Below, in pieces: positions 17,188 through 26,020 of a stretch of DNA of 64,000 bases. Position 1 is the first letter of the stretch. Each line of letters begins with the position of its first letter. The notes under the pieces are model-generated. The model worked only from the letters and a program-made list of their open reading frames with translations, made no database searches and was not told the origin of the DNA. The position numbers were made by a program, and so were the translations under genes. Source of the DNA: RYN-230 sp963829725 (GTDB lineage: Bacteria > Actinomycetota > Actinomycetes > Streptosporangiales > Streptosporangiaceae); NCBI GenBank assembly GCA_963829725.1, contig CAWHJW010000010.1, forward strand, positions 434,001-498,000, written 5' to 3'.

Positions 17188-18204
17188 GTGACCGCGCCGG
17201 GCAGCGGCACTGCCGGTGACGCGACTGACGGCACCGCCAGCGGCTCGGCCAGCGGCGGCACGCTGCGCACGGTGGTCATCGCCGGCACCGCCAACCTGGT
17301 GGTCATGCTGGCCAAGCTGGTCGCGGGCGTGCTCACCGGGTCCAGCGCCATGCTGGCCGAGGCCGCGCACTCCTTCGCCGACACCCTGAACCAGGTGTTC
17401 CTGTTCACCTCGGTGCGCCAGGGGGCCCGGCCCGCCGACCGGCAGCACCCGTTCGGCTACGGGCAGGCCCGGTACTTCTGGTCGCTGCTGGCCGCGTTCG
17501 GCATCTTCATCGCCGGCGCAGGGTTCTCGGTCTTCGAGGGCGTGCTGTCGCTGCACAGCCACACCAGCAACTTCCCGATCGCCTACGCGGTGCTGGCCGT
17601 CTGCGCGGTCGCCGAGGGCGCCTCGTTCTACCGTGCCACCAGCCAGTTGCGCGGCGAGGCCCGGGCATCGCACACCGAGTTGCTGGAGCACGTGAAGACC
17701 AGCCGGGACACCACCGTCAAGGCGGCGCTGTTCGAGGACACCGCGGCTCTGATCGGGCTGGCGCTGGCCGCCCTCGGGCTGATCCTGGAGCAGCTGACCG
17801 GCTCGCCGGTGTACGACGGCGCCGCGTCCATCGCGATCGGCGTGCTGCTGGTCATCGTCGCGGTCCGCCTGGGCCTGGACAGCCGCAACCTGCTCATCGG
17901 CGAGGCGGCCGACCCCCGGGTGCAGGAGCTGATCCGCGAGGAGATCGAGCACACCCCGGGCGTGGACAGGCTGCTCCAGCTGCAGACCATGCATGTCGGC
18001 CCGGACAGCATCATCGTCGCGGCCCGGGTCGCGCTGGCCGACGGCTCCACCGCCGACCAGGTCGAGGACCTCGCGGACGACATCGACCGGCGGCTGGCCG
18101 AGCGGCTCCCGGTCAAGCCCTACGTGTTCATCGACCCGACGCAGACCGCGGCTGGCCGGGACCCGCTGCGCCACCCGGCGGGACGCCGCCGGCCAGCGTC
18201 CTGA
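17188..18204 (+). CDS. Cation diffusion facilitator (metal exporter)
   Basis: This 338-residue CDF-family transporter starts at GTG 17188. It has six predicted helices, with the zinc-site helix II AEAAHSFADTLNQVFLF and helix V region FEDTAALIGLAL. HPFGYGQARYFWSLLAAFGIF is a family hallmark. A cytoplasmic ZT-dimer domain lies at about residues 235-320. It exports Zn, Fe, Mn or a related divalent cation in exchange for protons. Its last 77 bases overlap the convergent GH3 gene. Confidence 0.93.
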   Translation: MTAPGSGTAGDATDGTASGSASGGTLRTVVIAGTANLVVMLAKLVAGVLTGSSAMLAEAAHSFADTLNQVFLFTSVRQGARPADRQHPFGYGQARYFWSLLAAFGIFIAGAGFSVFEGVLSLHSHTSNFPIAYAVLAVCAVAEGASFYRATSQLRGEARASHTELLEHVKTSRDTTVKAALFEDTAALIGLALAALGLILEQLTGSPVYDGAASIAIGVLLVIVAVRLGLDSRNLLIGEAADPRVQELIREEIEHTPGVDRLLQLQTMHVGPDSIIVAARVALADGSTADQVEDLADDIDRRLAERLPVKPYVFIDPTQTAAGRDPLRHPAGRRRPAS

Positions 18205-20476
18205 CGATGTCATGGGTGACGCCCAGGCCGGGGAAGGCGGCCAGGGCGGACAGCGGGAAATTGCCGATGATCTTCAGTAGCTCCGGGCTGCCGAGGATGC
18301 CCCGCGGGCGGCCATCGGGGCCGGTCCCGATGGCGGCGCGCAGTGCGGGGCCTCCGTCGGCGTCGGCCAGCCATTCCTCCAGCGTGGCCAGGCCGGACAG
18401 CACCGTGCGCAGCGGTGGCCCGCTGACCTGGATCACCTGGCTGAGCCGGATGTCACGGGAGGACGCGCCCACCTCGACGCGGAACTCCCCCGGCTCCAGC
18501 AGCCAGCCCTTCCGGCGCACCGACCAGTAGGACAGGTCCCGCGCCGTCAGCGTGAAACGGACCTCCTGGGCGGCGCCCGGCTCCAGGGTGATCTTGGCGA
18601 AGCCCTTAAGCTCCCGGGGCGGCCGGGCCACGCTGGCGGCCGGGGCCCCGGCGTAGCACTGCACCACCTCCTGGCCGGCCCGGCCGCCGGTGTTGCGGAT
18701 CTCGGCCGCCACGGTGATCATCAGGTCCCCGCCGCCAGCCGAGCCCGCCTGGCTGACCCGCAGGCCCGAGTAGCCGAACGTGGTGTAGCCCAGCCCGTGG
18801 CCGAACGGGTAGCTGACCGGCAGGTCGGCGGCGTCGTAGCCGCGGTAGCCGACGAACACCCCCTCGCCGTACCGGACGTGCCCCTCCTCGCCTGGGAAAT
18901 TGAGGTAGGACGGGCAGTCCGGCAGCCGCCGCGGGATCGTCTCGGCCAGCCGGCCGGAGGGGCTGACGGCACCGGTGAGCACATCCGCGATGGCCCCGCC
19001 GGCTGCCTGCCCGGCCAGCCAGCACTCCACGACCGCGGCGGCCGCATGGTCCCAGGGGGACGTGCGCACCGCGGACCCGTTGGCCAGCACGACCACGACA
19101 GGAGTGCCAGGCACCTCGGCCGCGAGCCGGCCGAGCAGGCTGGCCTGCGCCGCGGGCAGGTCGATATGTACCCGGTCGAACCCCTCGGACTCCGCGTCCG
19201 GTGGCAGGCCAAGGAAGCACACGACCACGTCAGCGCCGGCCGCGGCCCGCAGCGCCTCCTCAGCCGGCGCCTCATCAGCCGGCGCGTCCCCGGCCAGCGC
19301 CAGGCCGGCGGAGCCGGTGCCGAGGCTGAACCCGGGGGCGAACCGGAGGGCCGCCGACGGCAGCGCCCGGGCCAGCTCGTCCAGCGGCACATCCACCTGG
19401 GTGGGGCTGACCTGGGAGCTGCCAGCGCCCTGGAACCGCGGGGTACGGGCGAACTCGCCGAGCACCGCGACGGTCAGCCCGGGCGCGTCACGTAGCGGCA
19501 GCACCCCGCCGTCGTTCTTGAGCAGCACGACGCTCTGCGCGGCGGCGCGGCGGGCCAGCGCATGGTGCGCCCGCGGGTCGGGCTGGTCCGGGCGCCGGGC
19601 GCGGGCCCGCAGCACCAGCCGGAGCACCCGGGACACCGCCTGGTCGAGCACCTCCTCCCCGAGCCGCCCGGCGGTCACCGCGTCGACGAGGGCCTGGTCG
19701 CTGAATCCCAGGTCGGGCGGCATCTCCAGGTCCAGTCCGGCGGCCAGCGCGGCGACCCGGTCACGCACCGCGCCCCAGTCCGACATGACCAGCCCGTCGA
19801 AGCCCCACTCGTCCCGGAGCACCCCGGTCAGCAGCCACCGGTGCTGCGACGCGTACTCGCCGTTGATCTTGTTGTAGGCGCACATCACCGACCAGGGCCG
19901 GGCCGCGGTGACCACGTGCTCGAAGGCGGGCAGGTAGATCTCGCGCAGCGTGCGCTCGTCCACGTCGGCGCTGACCCGGAGCCGGTCGGTCTCCTGGTTG
20001 TTCGCCGCGAAGTGCTTCACGCACGCCCCGACCTGCTGTGACTGCAGGCCGGCCACGAACCCGGCGGCGAGCCGGCCGGCCAGGAACGGGTCCTCGGACA
20101 GGTACTCGAAGTTGCGCCCGCACAGCGGCGAGCGCTTGATGTTGACCCCCGGCCCGAGGACGACCGCGACGTCCTGGGCCCGTGCCTCGGCGCCCAGCGC
20201 CGCGCCCACCTCCCGGGCCAGCCCCGGGTCCCAGGAGCAGGCGAGCGCGGAGGCGGTCGGGAAGCAGGTGGCCGGCACGCTGCCGCCGATGCCCGCATGG
20301 TCGGCGCGCTCCGGCTGCTTGCGCAGCCCGTGCGGCCCGTCGGACAGCATGACCGGCTCGATGCCGGCCGCGGGGACCGGCGCCGTGTGCCAGAAATCCG
20401 AGCCCAGGCACAATGCGGCTTTCTGAGCCAGGGTGAGCTCGCCGAGAAGTGCGGCCACCGCGTTCTGGTCCGTCAT
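18128..20476 (-). CDS. Glycoside hydrolase family 3 beta-glucosidase
   Basis: This 782-residue cytoplasmic-looking enzyme has no signal peptide. The GH3 N-terminal barrel contains VMLSDGPHGLRKQ, GPGVNIKRSPLCGRNFEYLSEDP, KHFAANNQE and the nucleophile motif GLVMSDWGA (Asp near residue 232). A GH3 C-terminal domain and a fibronectin type III-like domain (TGGRAGQEVVQCYAGAP) follow. It cleaves terminal beta-linked sugars. It begins 34 bases downstream of the GT2 gene on the same strand, so it may be the last gene of the 20.5-23.6 kb operon. Its 3' end overlaps the CDF gene. Confidence 0.93.
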   Translation of the reverse strand: MTDQNAVAALLGELTLAQKAALCLGSDFWHTAPVPAAGIEPVMLSDGPHGLRKQPERADHAGIGGSVPATCFPTASALACSWDPGLAREVGAALGAEARAQDVAVVLGPGVNIKRSPLCGRNFEYLSEDPFLAGRLAAGFVAGLQSQQVGACVKHFAANNQETDRLRVSADVDERTLREIYLPAFEHVVTAARPWSVMCAYNKINGEYASQHRWLLTGVLRDEWGFDGLVMSDWGAVRDRVAALAAGLDLEMPPDLGFSDQALVDAVTAGRLGEEVLDQAVSRVLRLVLRARARRPDQPDPRAHHALARRAAAQSVVLLKNDGGVLPLRDAPGLTVAVLGEFARTPRFQGAGSSQVSPTQVDVPLDELARALPSAALRFAPGFSLGTGSAGLALAGDAPADEAPAEEALRAAAGADVVVCFLGLPPDAESEGFDRVHIDLPAAQASLLGRLAAEVPGTPVVVVLANGSAVRTSPWDHAAAAVVECWLAGQAAGGAIADVLTGAVSPSGRLAETIPRRLPDCPSYLNFPGEEGHVRYGEGVFVGYRGYDAADLPVSYPFGHGLGYTTFGYSGLRVSQAGSAGGGDLMITVAAEIRNTGGRAGQEVVQCYAGAPAASVARPPRELKGFAKITLEPGAAQEVRFTLTARDLSYWSVRRKGWLLEPGEFRVEVGASSRDIRLSQVIQVSGPPLRTVLSGLATLEEWLADADGGPALRAAIGTGPDGRPRGILGSPELLKIIGNFPLSALAAFPGLGVTHDIVRTLAGGVPPGGAAGPGQPRSASGR

Positions 20477-20510
20477 GCCACCATCATGGCGCGCGGGGCG
20501 CGCCGGCCGG

Positions 20511-21203
20511 TCAGGATGGCGCGGCGGCGAGCGTGGACAGCAGGTGGCTGAACCCGTGCGGGGCGCGGGCGCGGCGGCGGGCCGAAGTCACCACGCTGAC
20601 CGCCGTGGTGCGCAGGATCTTCCCCCCGCCCGCGGCGAGTGCGTTGACCAGGCCGTGATCCTCGGCGGTGCGGAGCGCGGCGAAGCCACCCGCGGCCAGG
20701 TACGCCCGGGCCGTGCAGCCCAGGTTGGCCCCGTGCACATGCGGGTGGCTGGTCCCCGCGGCCGCGTAACGGGCCAGGAACCGTGGTGGCACCGCGGCGG
20801 GCTGCTCCGCCCAGTCCGCCACGGTGACCGTGCCCACCACCGCATCCCAGCCCGCCCCGGCGTAACGCACCTGCCGGGCCAGCCAGCGCGGCGGCACGAC
20901 GGTGTCCGCGTCGGTGCTGGCCAGCCAGACCTCGGCCGGGTCCAGGTGCGCGGTGCGGCGGAGCACCTCCCGCATGCCTGCCGCCCGGGCCGTCCCGACG
21001 GTGCGGGCACCGATCTCCACCACCACGGCCCCGGCGGCCCGGGCCAGCTCAGCGGTCGGGTCGGTGCAGGCGTCCGCCACCACCACCAGGTGCACCGGCA
21101 CCGGGGCCAGCTGCCCGGCCGCCAGCCGGACCGCGGCCAGGCAGGAGGGCAGCAGGTCCGCCTCGTTATGCGCCGGTATCACCACTCCAGCGGCGGCGAT
21201 CAC
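20511..21203 (-). CDS. Family 2 glycosyltransferase
   Basis: This 230-residue GT-A glycosyltransferase starts with GVVIPAHNEADLLPSCLAAV, binds the nucleotide sugar through VVVADACTD and carries the DxD-type site ASTDADTVVPPRWL. It has no membrane helix, so it should act in the cytoplasm or peripherally. Its GTG overlaps the stop of the methyltransferase gene by 4 bases. It is the fourth gene of a coupled operon with a deacetylase and a NodS-like methyltransferase, which points to assembly of an amino-sugar conjugate. Donor and acceptor are unknown. Confidence 0.9.
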   Translation of the reverse strand: MIAAAGVVIPAHNEADLLPSCLAAVRLAAGQLAPVPVHLVVVADACTDPTAELARAAGAVVVEIGARTVGTARAAGMREVLRRTAHLDPAEVWLASTDADTVVPPRWLARQVRYAGAGWDAVVGTVTVADWAEQPAAVPPRFLARYAAAGTSHPHVHGANLGCTARAYLAAGGFAALRTAEDHGLVNALAAGGGKILRTTAVSVVTSARRRARAPHGFSHLLSTLAAAPS

Positions 21204-21820
21204 ACCAGGCCCTCAGCCCGGGCGACCGAGAACGGCGGGCCGCCGCCCCGCCGGTAGACCTCGGCGCTGAAGTCCGGCTCGTAGTGCGCCACCAGCCGGG
21301 ACAGCCCCCGGCGGCCGGCCAGGACCCGGTGCACGTCGTCGCCGTCGCGCGGGTACTCGGGCACCAGGTGCCGCCAGTGCACGGCGAGCAGCCGCCCGCC
21401 CGGCCGCAGCGCCGCCTCCGCGCGGTCCAGCACCCGGTCCAGGTCGGCGCCGCCGAAGTAGTACAGGACCTCGGAGAAGACGATCAGGTCGAACTGCCCG
21501 GCCGGCCAGTCCGCCGGGATGACCCGGCATTCCACCTGGACGTTCGCCAGCCCCGCCGTCTCTTTCCGTGCCGAACGAACCGCCTCGGCGGAACCGTCCC
21601 AGGCCAGCACGCGGCCGCACCGGGCGGCGAGCATCCGGGTGAACACCCCCACCGAGCACCCCGGCTCGAAGGCGGCCTGGTAACCCCGGTCCGGCAGCAG
21701 GGCCAGGGTGAGCGCGTACTTCCGGGCCTCGTACCACCGGGTGGCCAGCCCCCATGGGTCGGCCGCGGCCGCGTACATGCGGTCGAAGTAGCCGGGCCCC
21801 AGCGTCGCCGGGCCGGTCAC
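21200..21820 (-). CDS. SAM-dependent methyltransferase, NodS-like
   Basis: This 206-residue class I methyltransferase resembles the NodS group. Its N-terminal YFDRMYAAAADPWGLATRWY is typical of that group. The SAM site reads AAFEPGCSVGVFTRML, followed by VLAWDGSAEAV and the post-motif FDLIVFSEVLYYFGG. NodS N-methylates the deacetylated end of chitin oligomers in rhizobia. Here the gene sits directly after a PIG-L deacetylase and before a GT2 enzyme, with 4-base overlaps on both sides. N-methylation of a freshly deacetylated amino sugar is a reasonable but unproven role. Confidence 0.88.
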   Translation of the reverse strand: MTGPATLGPGYFDRMYAAAADPWGLATRWYEARKYALTLALLPDRGYQAAFEPGCSVGVFTRMLAARCGRVLAWDGSAEAVRSARKETAGLANVQVECRVIPADWPAGQFDLIVFSEVLYYFGGADLDRVLDRAEAALRPGGRLLAVHWRHLVPEYPRDGDDVHRVLAGRRGLSRLVAHYEPDFSAEVYRRGGGPPFSVARAEGLV

Positions 21821-22569
21821 GTGAGCAGGACTTCCATCGTCCGGGTGAAATGCGCGACGGAGCCCGGGGCCAGCACCGGGGGCAGGCCGTCACGCCGCTC
21901 CAGCTGGCTGGTGAAGCAGCCGATGGCGGCGCGCTTCCGGCGGGCGACCCCGGCGGGCAGCTGGACCGCGAAGGCCCGGTGCCAGGGCACCCGGGGATCG
22001 CCGGGCCGGGCCCAGTGCCAGGCCCACACCGGGTAGCACAGGGTGCGCGGGACGGCCCGGCGGGCGGCCCGGCCAGCCGCCTCGTGATCGGCGTGGATGT
22101 CACCGTCCCAGGGCGCGAGGCAGGTGTCGAACCCGGCCGCCAGCCTGCGCAGCCGCCCGGCCAGCACCGCTTCGTGCCCGGCGACCCTGGTGTCCGGCAG
22201 CTGGAGCCGGATCACCTCGGCCGACTGCGCGCCAAGCTGGCGCAGCGCCGCGGCCGTCTCGGCGGCGCGGCGTGCCGCGAGCCCGGCCCGGTCGGCGCAG
22301 CCCGGATGGGAGGCCTCCCCGTCGGTCACCGAGACCAGCCGCAGCCGGGCCCCGGCCGCCGCCAGCAGGCCCAGGGTGCCGCCCGCGCCGAGCACCTCGT
22401 CGTCGGGATGGGCAGCGACCACCAGGACGCTGCCCCACCTGGCCGGGTCCGCGGCCGGCAGCGCGGCCAGCCCGGGCCAGGCCCGCCAGTCCGCCTCGGC
22501 CGTGCCCGGCGCTTGGATCGGGTTGGCCGGGACCTGGCCGGGCAGCCCCGGGGCGGCTGGGGTTACCAT
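21817..22569 (-). CDS. PIG-L/LmbE-family deacetylase
   Basis: This 250-residue zinc-dependent deacetylase carries the metal-binding motif AAHPDDEVLG (His54, Asp56, Asp57) and the second zinc ligand region WDGDIHADHEAAGRAA. The fold is that of the GlcNAc-PI, MshB and antibiotic-pathway deacetylases. It overlaps the upstream dehydrogenase-like gene by 7 bases and the downstream methyltransferase by 4. It probably removes an acetyl group from an N-acetylated sugar, giving a free amine for methylation. It differs from the Mca-like paralogue at 48.4-49.7 kb. Confidence 0.9.
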   Translation of the reverse strand: MVTPAAPGLPGQVPANPIQAPGTAEADWRAWPGLAALPAADPARWGSVLVVAAHPDDEVLGAGGTLGLLAAAGARLRLVSVTDGEASHPGCADRAGLAARRAAETAAALRQLGAQSAEVIRLQLPDTRVAGHEAVLAGRLRRLAAGFDTCLAPWDGDIHADHEAAGRAARRAVPRTLCYPVWAWHWARPGDPRVPWHRAFAVQLPAGVARRKRAAIGCFTSQLERRDGLPPVLAPGSVAHFTRTMEVLLT

Positions 22570-23594
22570 GTGACGCCCCGCTCGGCGGCCAGCGAGCCGA
22601 GCTGGGCGAGGTCGCGCTCGGCATGCTGCTGACGCAGGTAGACGGTGAGGTCGGCGACCCGCCGGGAGTGCGCCTCGTCGTGGCTCAGCGGCCCGGCGCC
22701 GAGGGCCCGCCCGGTGCGGGCCAGCACTCCGGTGGCGGCCCGCTCGACCAGGGCGCGGACCCGGAGCGCGCGGGCCGGCCCGGCGCCGGCCAGGTCGTAG
22801 GGGTCGGTGTCGATCTCGTCGGCCGCGACGTCCAGGGCGGCCCGGGCGGCGTGCAGCGCCACGTCCACCGCGCCCAGGTGGGCCAGCGCGTGCGGGCCGA
22901 CGTCGCGGGCGCGCGCGGCCTCCAGCAGGGCGGCCCCCACCGCGCGGGCACCGCCGTGCCAGCAGGCGGCGACGCCTGCCCCGCCGTGGCTGAACCCGGG
23001 GCGCCGGGTGTAACCGCCGGGCGGCCCGACCGGCTCGGCCGCCACGTCGTCGAAGCCGACGTCGAGCGTGTCACTGCCGGCCATGCCGGTGGCCGGCCAG
23101 CTGTCCGGGACCGGGGCGAGGTCGCGGGCGGCGACGGCGAACAGCCGGGCCCCATCCGGGGCGGCCGCGGTGACCAGCGCATGAGTGCAGATCCGGGCGC
23201 CGGAGCAGTACTGCTTGATGCCCGTCAGCCGCCAGCCGCGGGCCGCATGGGTGGCCGTCAGGCCGGGCCCGGGTGGCTGCGCCGCCCAGACGCCCCAGCG
23301 GCTGCCCGCCGGGGGCGGCGGGCCCTCGAGCTCGGCGAGGATGGCCACGGCGTCGGCGTGCCCCTCGGATAGCCGGGCCAGCGACAGGTCCTCAGCGGCC
23401 AGGCCGGCGAGCGCGGCCCAGCGCAGCCGGGTCTGCCCGCTCCCGGGCAGCGGCAGGTCAACCCGGCCGCCCGCGGCGGCGGCGGCGAACGCCGCCCCGG
23501 CCAGCTGCCAGGCGGGCAGGTGGCCCAGGTCCACGTCGCCCCGCCCGGCCTCCGGGTGATTCGGCCACGGGGCCTGGTCAGTGATAGCGGTCAC
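22563..23594 (-). CDS. Acyl-CoA dehydrogenase-like flavoprotein, first gene of the GT2/PIG-L operon
   Basis: The GTG at 23594 gives about 343 residues. The protein follows the acyl-CoA dehydrogenase fold: an Ala-rich N-terminal helical part, a beta domain with LTGIKQYCSGARICTHALV and MAGSDTLDVGFDDVAAEPV, and a C-terminal helical bundle. It is shorter than canonical acyl-CoA dehydrogenases and I cannot point to the catalytic Glu with confidence. It leads four overlapping genes. In that setting it may oxidise a carrier- or sugar-linked intermediate rather than a fatty acyl-CoA. Function is inferred. Confidence 0.8.
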   Translation of the reverse strand: MTAITDQAPWPNHPEAGRGDVDLGHLPAWQLAGAAFAAAAAGGRVDLPLPGSGQTRLRWAALAGLAAEDLSLARLSEGHADAVAILAELEGPPPPAGSRWGVWAAQPPGPGLTATHAARGWRLTGIKQYCSGARICTHALVTAAAPDGARLFAVAARDLAPVPDSWPATGMAGSDTLDVGFDDVAAEPVGPPGGYTRRPGFSHGGAGVAACWHGGARAVGAALLEAARARDVGPHALAHLGAVDVALHAARAALDVAADEIDTDPYDLAGAGPARALRVRALVERAATGVLARTGRALGAGPLSHDEAHSRRVADLTVYLRQQHAERDLAQLGSLAAERGVTW

Positions 23595-23799
23595 GCACGT
23601 CAACGCCTCTCCGGTCGGGCCACGAGTTCCGCAGTTACCCGGCAGCGGACCGTTCACACCGGTTTGACCTCGGCGTTGGCGGACAGCACCCGACTGGCGG
23701 GGGCACACCGCCCAGCCCAGCAAGGCCCGCCGCTGACCGGGCCCGGCGCCGGCCAGCGGTTACCCGGGGTGTTGCGTCACCCGATATGAGTGCCGACCG

Positions 23800-24855
23800 T
23801 TATTGCAGGTAGCGGCGCATAGCGAGGGTCACGATGACCGGCCGGTAGCGGCCCGGCGGGGCCGGTGCGGGATCGATGCCCACCACGGTGGATCCGGACG
23901 TGGCCAAGGCCGTGATTCCATGAGGGCCGACGATCCGGGCGCCGGCCAGGCCGCGTGCACGTACCCGCACCCAGTGGGCCCCGTCGGCGGATGCCCACAC
24001 CACGATGGCCCGCCGGCCAGGCCCTGCATACCGCCCTGCGGCGACGAAGCCACGCGAGACGGCGGTGACCGCGGTGACGCTGGTACCAGCGCCGGGGAAG
24101 CTGAGCGGCACCAGGCGCCAGCTCGCGCCGTCATCGGCTGAGAATTCGGCGAACGGCCTGACCGCCACCTTCCCGTTTGCTGTGCTCTCCTCGCCCAGCG
24201 CGACCACACGGCTCCCATTGATCGCTACCTGCTGGAGCGCCGCCCCGGGTGCGCCGGACGGCATGGGCAGCACGATGGTCGTCCAGGCCCGGCCGCTGGT
24301 CGTCGTCCACACCGCCGGCTTGTCGTTGTGCAGGCCGACGGACACGAACCCGTGCGGGCCGGCCGCGACGCCGAGCACGTCGCTGGAGCCGGTCGTGTCG
24401 TTCACGTCGTGCGCATGAGCCCACGCGGCCAGATCCGGTGACCACCAGATGTCAGCGGCGCAGGCGCCACCGGGCTTGCGCCGCTTGCCGATGATCACGT
24501 ATCCCGTGGGGCCAGCGGCCGAGATCGCGCTGGAAGCCCCCCCGAGACGCCGCGTCACCGTGCTTGCGGGCCGCCAGGACATGCTGTCGGCCGAGGTCAA
24601 GATCGCCGGGGTGCCCGCGCCTATGGCGAGCCAGCCATCGGGACCGTGCGCCACGCTCGCCAGCGCCGCCAGACCAGGCCGGGCCGGTACCGGGAAGCCG
24701 GGAGACCAGGTGCCACCTGGCGTTCTGCGCCACACGGCGGGATGCCCGGCGGAAGCGCCCACGGCGACCAGCTCACCATGAGCCGCGGCGAGACCGTTGA
24801 GGGCCAGCTCCGGGGCGTGCCACCCGGGATAGGCCCCGAAGTCAGCGGCCGTCAC
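23800..24855 (-). CDS. Beta-propeller-like repeat protein, body of a probable lipoprotein
   Basis: This 351-residue frame is made of repeated four-stranded units with Ser/Asp-containing turns such as PAVWRRTPGGTWSPGF, PAILTSADSMSWRPAS and PAVWTTTSGRAWTTI, plus GFVSVGL and GFVAAGRY blocks. This pattern is typical of extracellular sialidase/BNR-like propellers. It has no signal peptide of its own. The frame ending at 24852, just upstream, supplies a complete lipoprotein signal in another frame, and the two join in a GTGA. One exported lipoprotein interrupted by a one-base shift is more likely than two genes. Confidence 0.7.
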   Translation of the reverse strand: MTAADFGAYPGWHAPELALNGLAAAHGELVAVGASAGHPAVWRRTPGGTWSPGFPVPARPGLAALASVAHGPDGWLAIGAGTPAILTSADSMSWRPASTVTRRLGGASSAISAAGPTGYVIIGKRRKPGGACAADIWWSPDLAAWAHAHDVNDTTGSSDVLGVAAGPHGFVSVGLHNDKPAVWTTTSGRAWTTIVLPMPSGAPGAALQQVAINGSRVVALGEESTANGKVAVRPFAEFSADDGASWRLVPLSFPGAGTSVTAVTAVSRGFVAAGRYAGPGRRAIVVWASADGAHWVRVRARGLAGARIVGPHGITALATSGSTVVGIDPAPAPPGRYRPVIVTLAMRRYLQ

Positions 24856-25022
24856 TGTTGGCCGCCGGCTGCCGTTCCCTGGCCGCAGCCAGCGAGCGCG
24901 ATCATCGCGCTGGCGGCCGCGAGGCAGGCCAGCACGGCACCTCCGCTGGCTGCCTTCCGGCGATCGGCCTGGAAGTCACCCCGGGTGCCCATTCCGCCCA
25001 TTGGCCTGTTGCTGGTGCCCAT
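24852..25022 (-). CDS. Lipoprotein signal peptide fragment (frameshifted 5' end of the propeller gene)
   Basis: ATG 25022 has GGAG six bases upstream. The product has a basic N region (FQADRRKAASG), a hydrophobic core (AVLACLAAASAMIALAG) and the lipobox LAGC, then stops only about ten residues after the cysteine. A mature lipoprotein that short makes little sense. The following frame, starting in the same GTGA, encodes a large exported-type domain with no signal. I regard this as the true N terminus of 23800-24855. Confidence 0.65.
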   Translation of the reverse strand: MGTSNRPMGGMGTRGDFQADRRKAASGGAVLACLAAASAMIALAGCGQGTAAGGQQ

Positions 25023-25548
25023 GGCGCGCTCCATTCATGTAGGTGGGCTGTTTCCCGGTACCCTCGTGTCCGGGGAATTCCAGGGCCTGGCTGGTTTAAG
25101 CGCTTCAGGTGACGCAGGCCAGACAGCCATGCCACGTCCCTTCCCCGGCGGACTCAGGCAGCGGGTACCCGGCTCTCGCGGCCGGGCATGTTCCAGCCTG
25201 ACGGGCGGGACCTGATGGAAAGGTTGCAGCCCGCTTGATGCCCGGCTTGTCGGATGGCCAACGGCGGCCACCGTCTTCATCTGACGTCAGGCCCCCGCGA
25301 CACCGCGCTGGATTTGGTCGCGCTTATCGACGCGGCGCTGTCGCCGTACATGCGGGGGTCCGAGGCCACTTTCCAGCAACCTGGCTGGCGCTGGAAGCCT
25401 GCTGAGCGATATCACGGCGGCTGGCGCCCATGCCACCGCCCGACCGCATGCCTATGTAGCGCCGCTCTCAGGATGACGTCCGCTCATGCCGCTGGTCGGG
25501 CGTTCCGCTCCTTGCGCGTAGGCAGCGGGAGAGACTTATCCTGGCCTG
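25023..25548. other. Gene-poor interval between the lipoprotein and UPF0158 genes
   Basis: No frame here has convincing protein character or family resemblance. A 10-bp palindrome CTGACGTCAG lies at 25281-25290. At its right end, TTGCGC (25512) and TTATCC (25536) with an 18-base spacer precede the GTG at 25549 and may be the promoter of a leaderless UPF0158 message. Confidence 0.5.
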
Positions 25549-26020
25549 GTGCTTGACCTGAGCAGCCTCGATCTGGAGGAGATCGGCAACGCGCTGGCCG
25601 ATCAGACCGACTGCGAACACCGGTGGCTGATCAACCCAGAGACGGGCGAAATCGCGTTCTGGACGGCCGACACCGGAATCGACGGGCAGACGCCGGTCAA
25701 CCTCGATGAGCTGGACCTGGTCTGCATCGATCCGCCGCCGTCGTGGGTGTGGTATCAGGACATGGCCGACTTTGCCGACGGAATAACCGATGAACGCGCC
25801 GGGCGCAGGCTGGCACGCGCTATCCAGGGCAAGAGAGCCTTCCGCCGGTTCAAGGACGAGTTTCCACGATGAGTATCCGGACCTGCTGCCAGCGTGGTAC
25901 GCGTTCCGCGATGTCCGCGCCAGGCGCCGTGCCGTGCAATGGCTCGCTGATAACTCGCTCATTGATGAGGACGCCGCGGATCGCTTCCTTGACGGGCACC
26001 TAGATCCCGTCCTGCCCTGA
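25549..26020 (+). pseudogene. UPF0158-family gene interrupted by a one-base frameshift
   Basis: The frame from GTG 25549 encodes DLSSLDLEEIGNALAD, CEHRWLINPETGEIAFW and SWVWYQDMADFADGITDERA, then RAFRRFKDEF, and stops at 25872. The C-terminal half, DEYPDLLPAWYAFRDVRARR and AVQWLADNSLIDEDAADRFL, continues in the next frame to 26020. Dropping one T from the TTT at 25861-25863 joins them as KDEFHDEYPDLL, the expected UPF0158 sequence. The family has no well-defined function. Either the gene was recently broken or the sequence has an error here. Confidence 0.8.

Noticed and set aside
21817..22569. PIG-L protein as MshB of mycothiol synthesis
   Set aside because: It is embedded in the glycosyltransferase/methyltransferase operon and lacks the MshB-style sequence around the zinc site; the Mca-like gene at 48-49 kb is the better mycothiol-related candidate.
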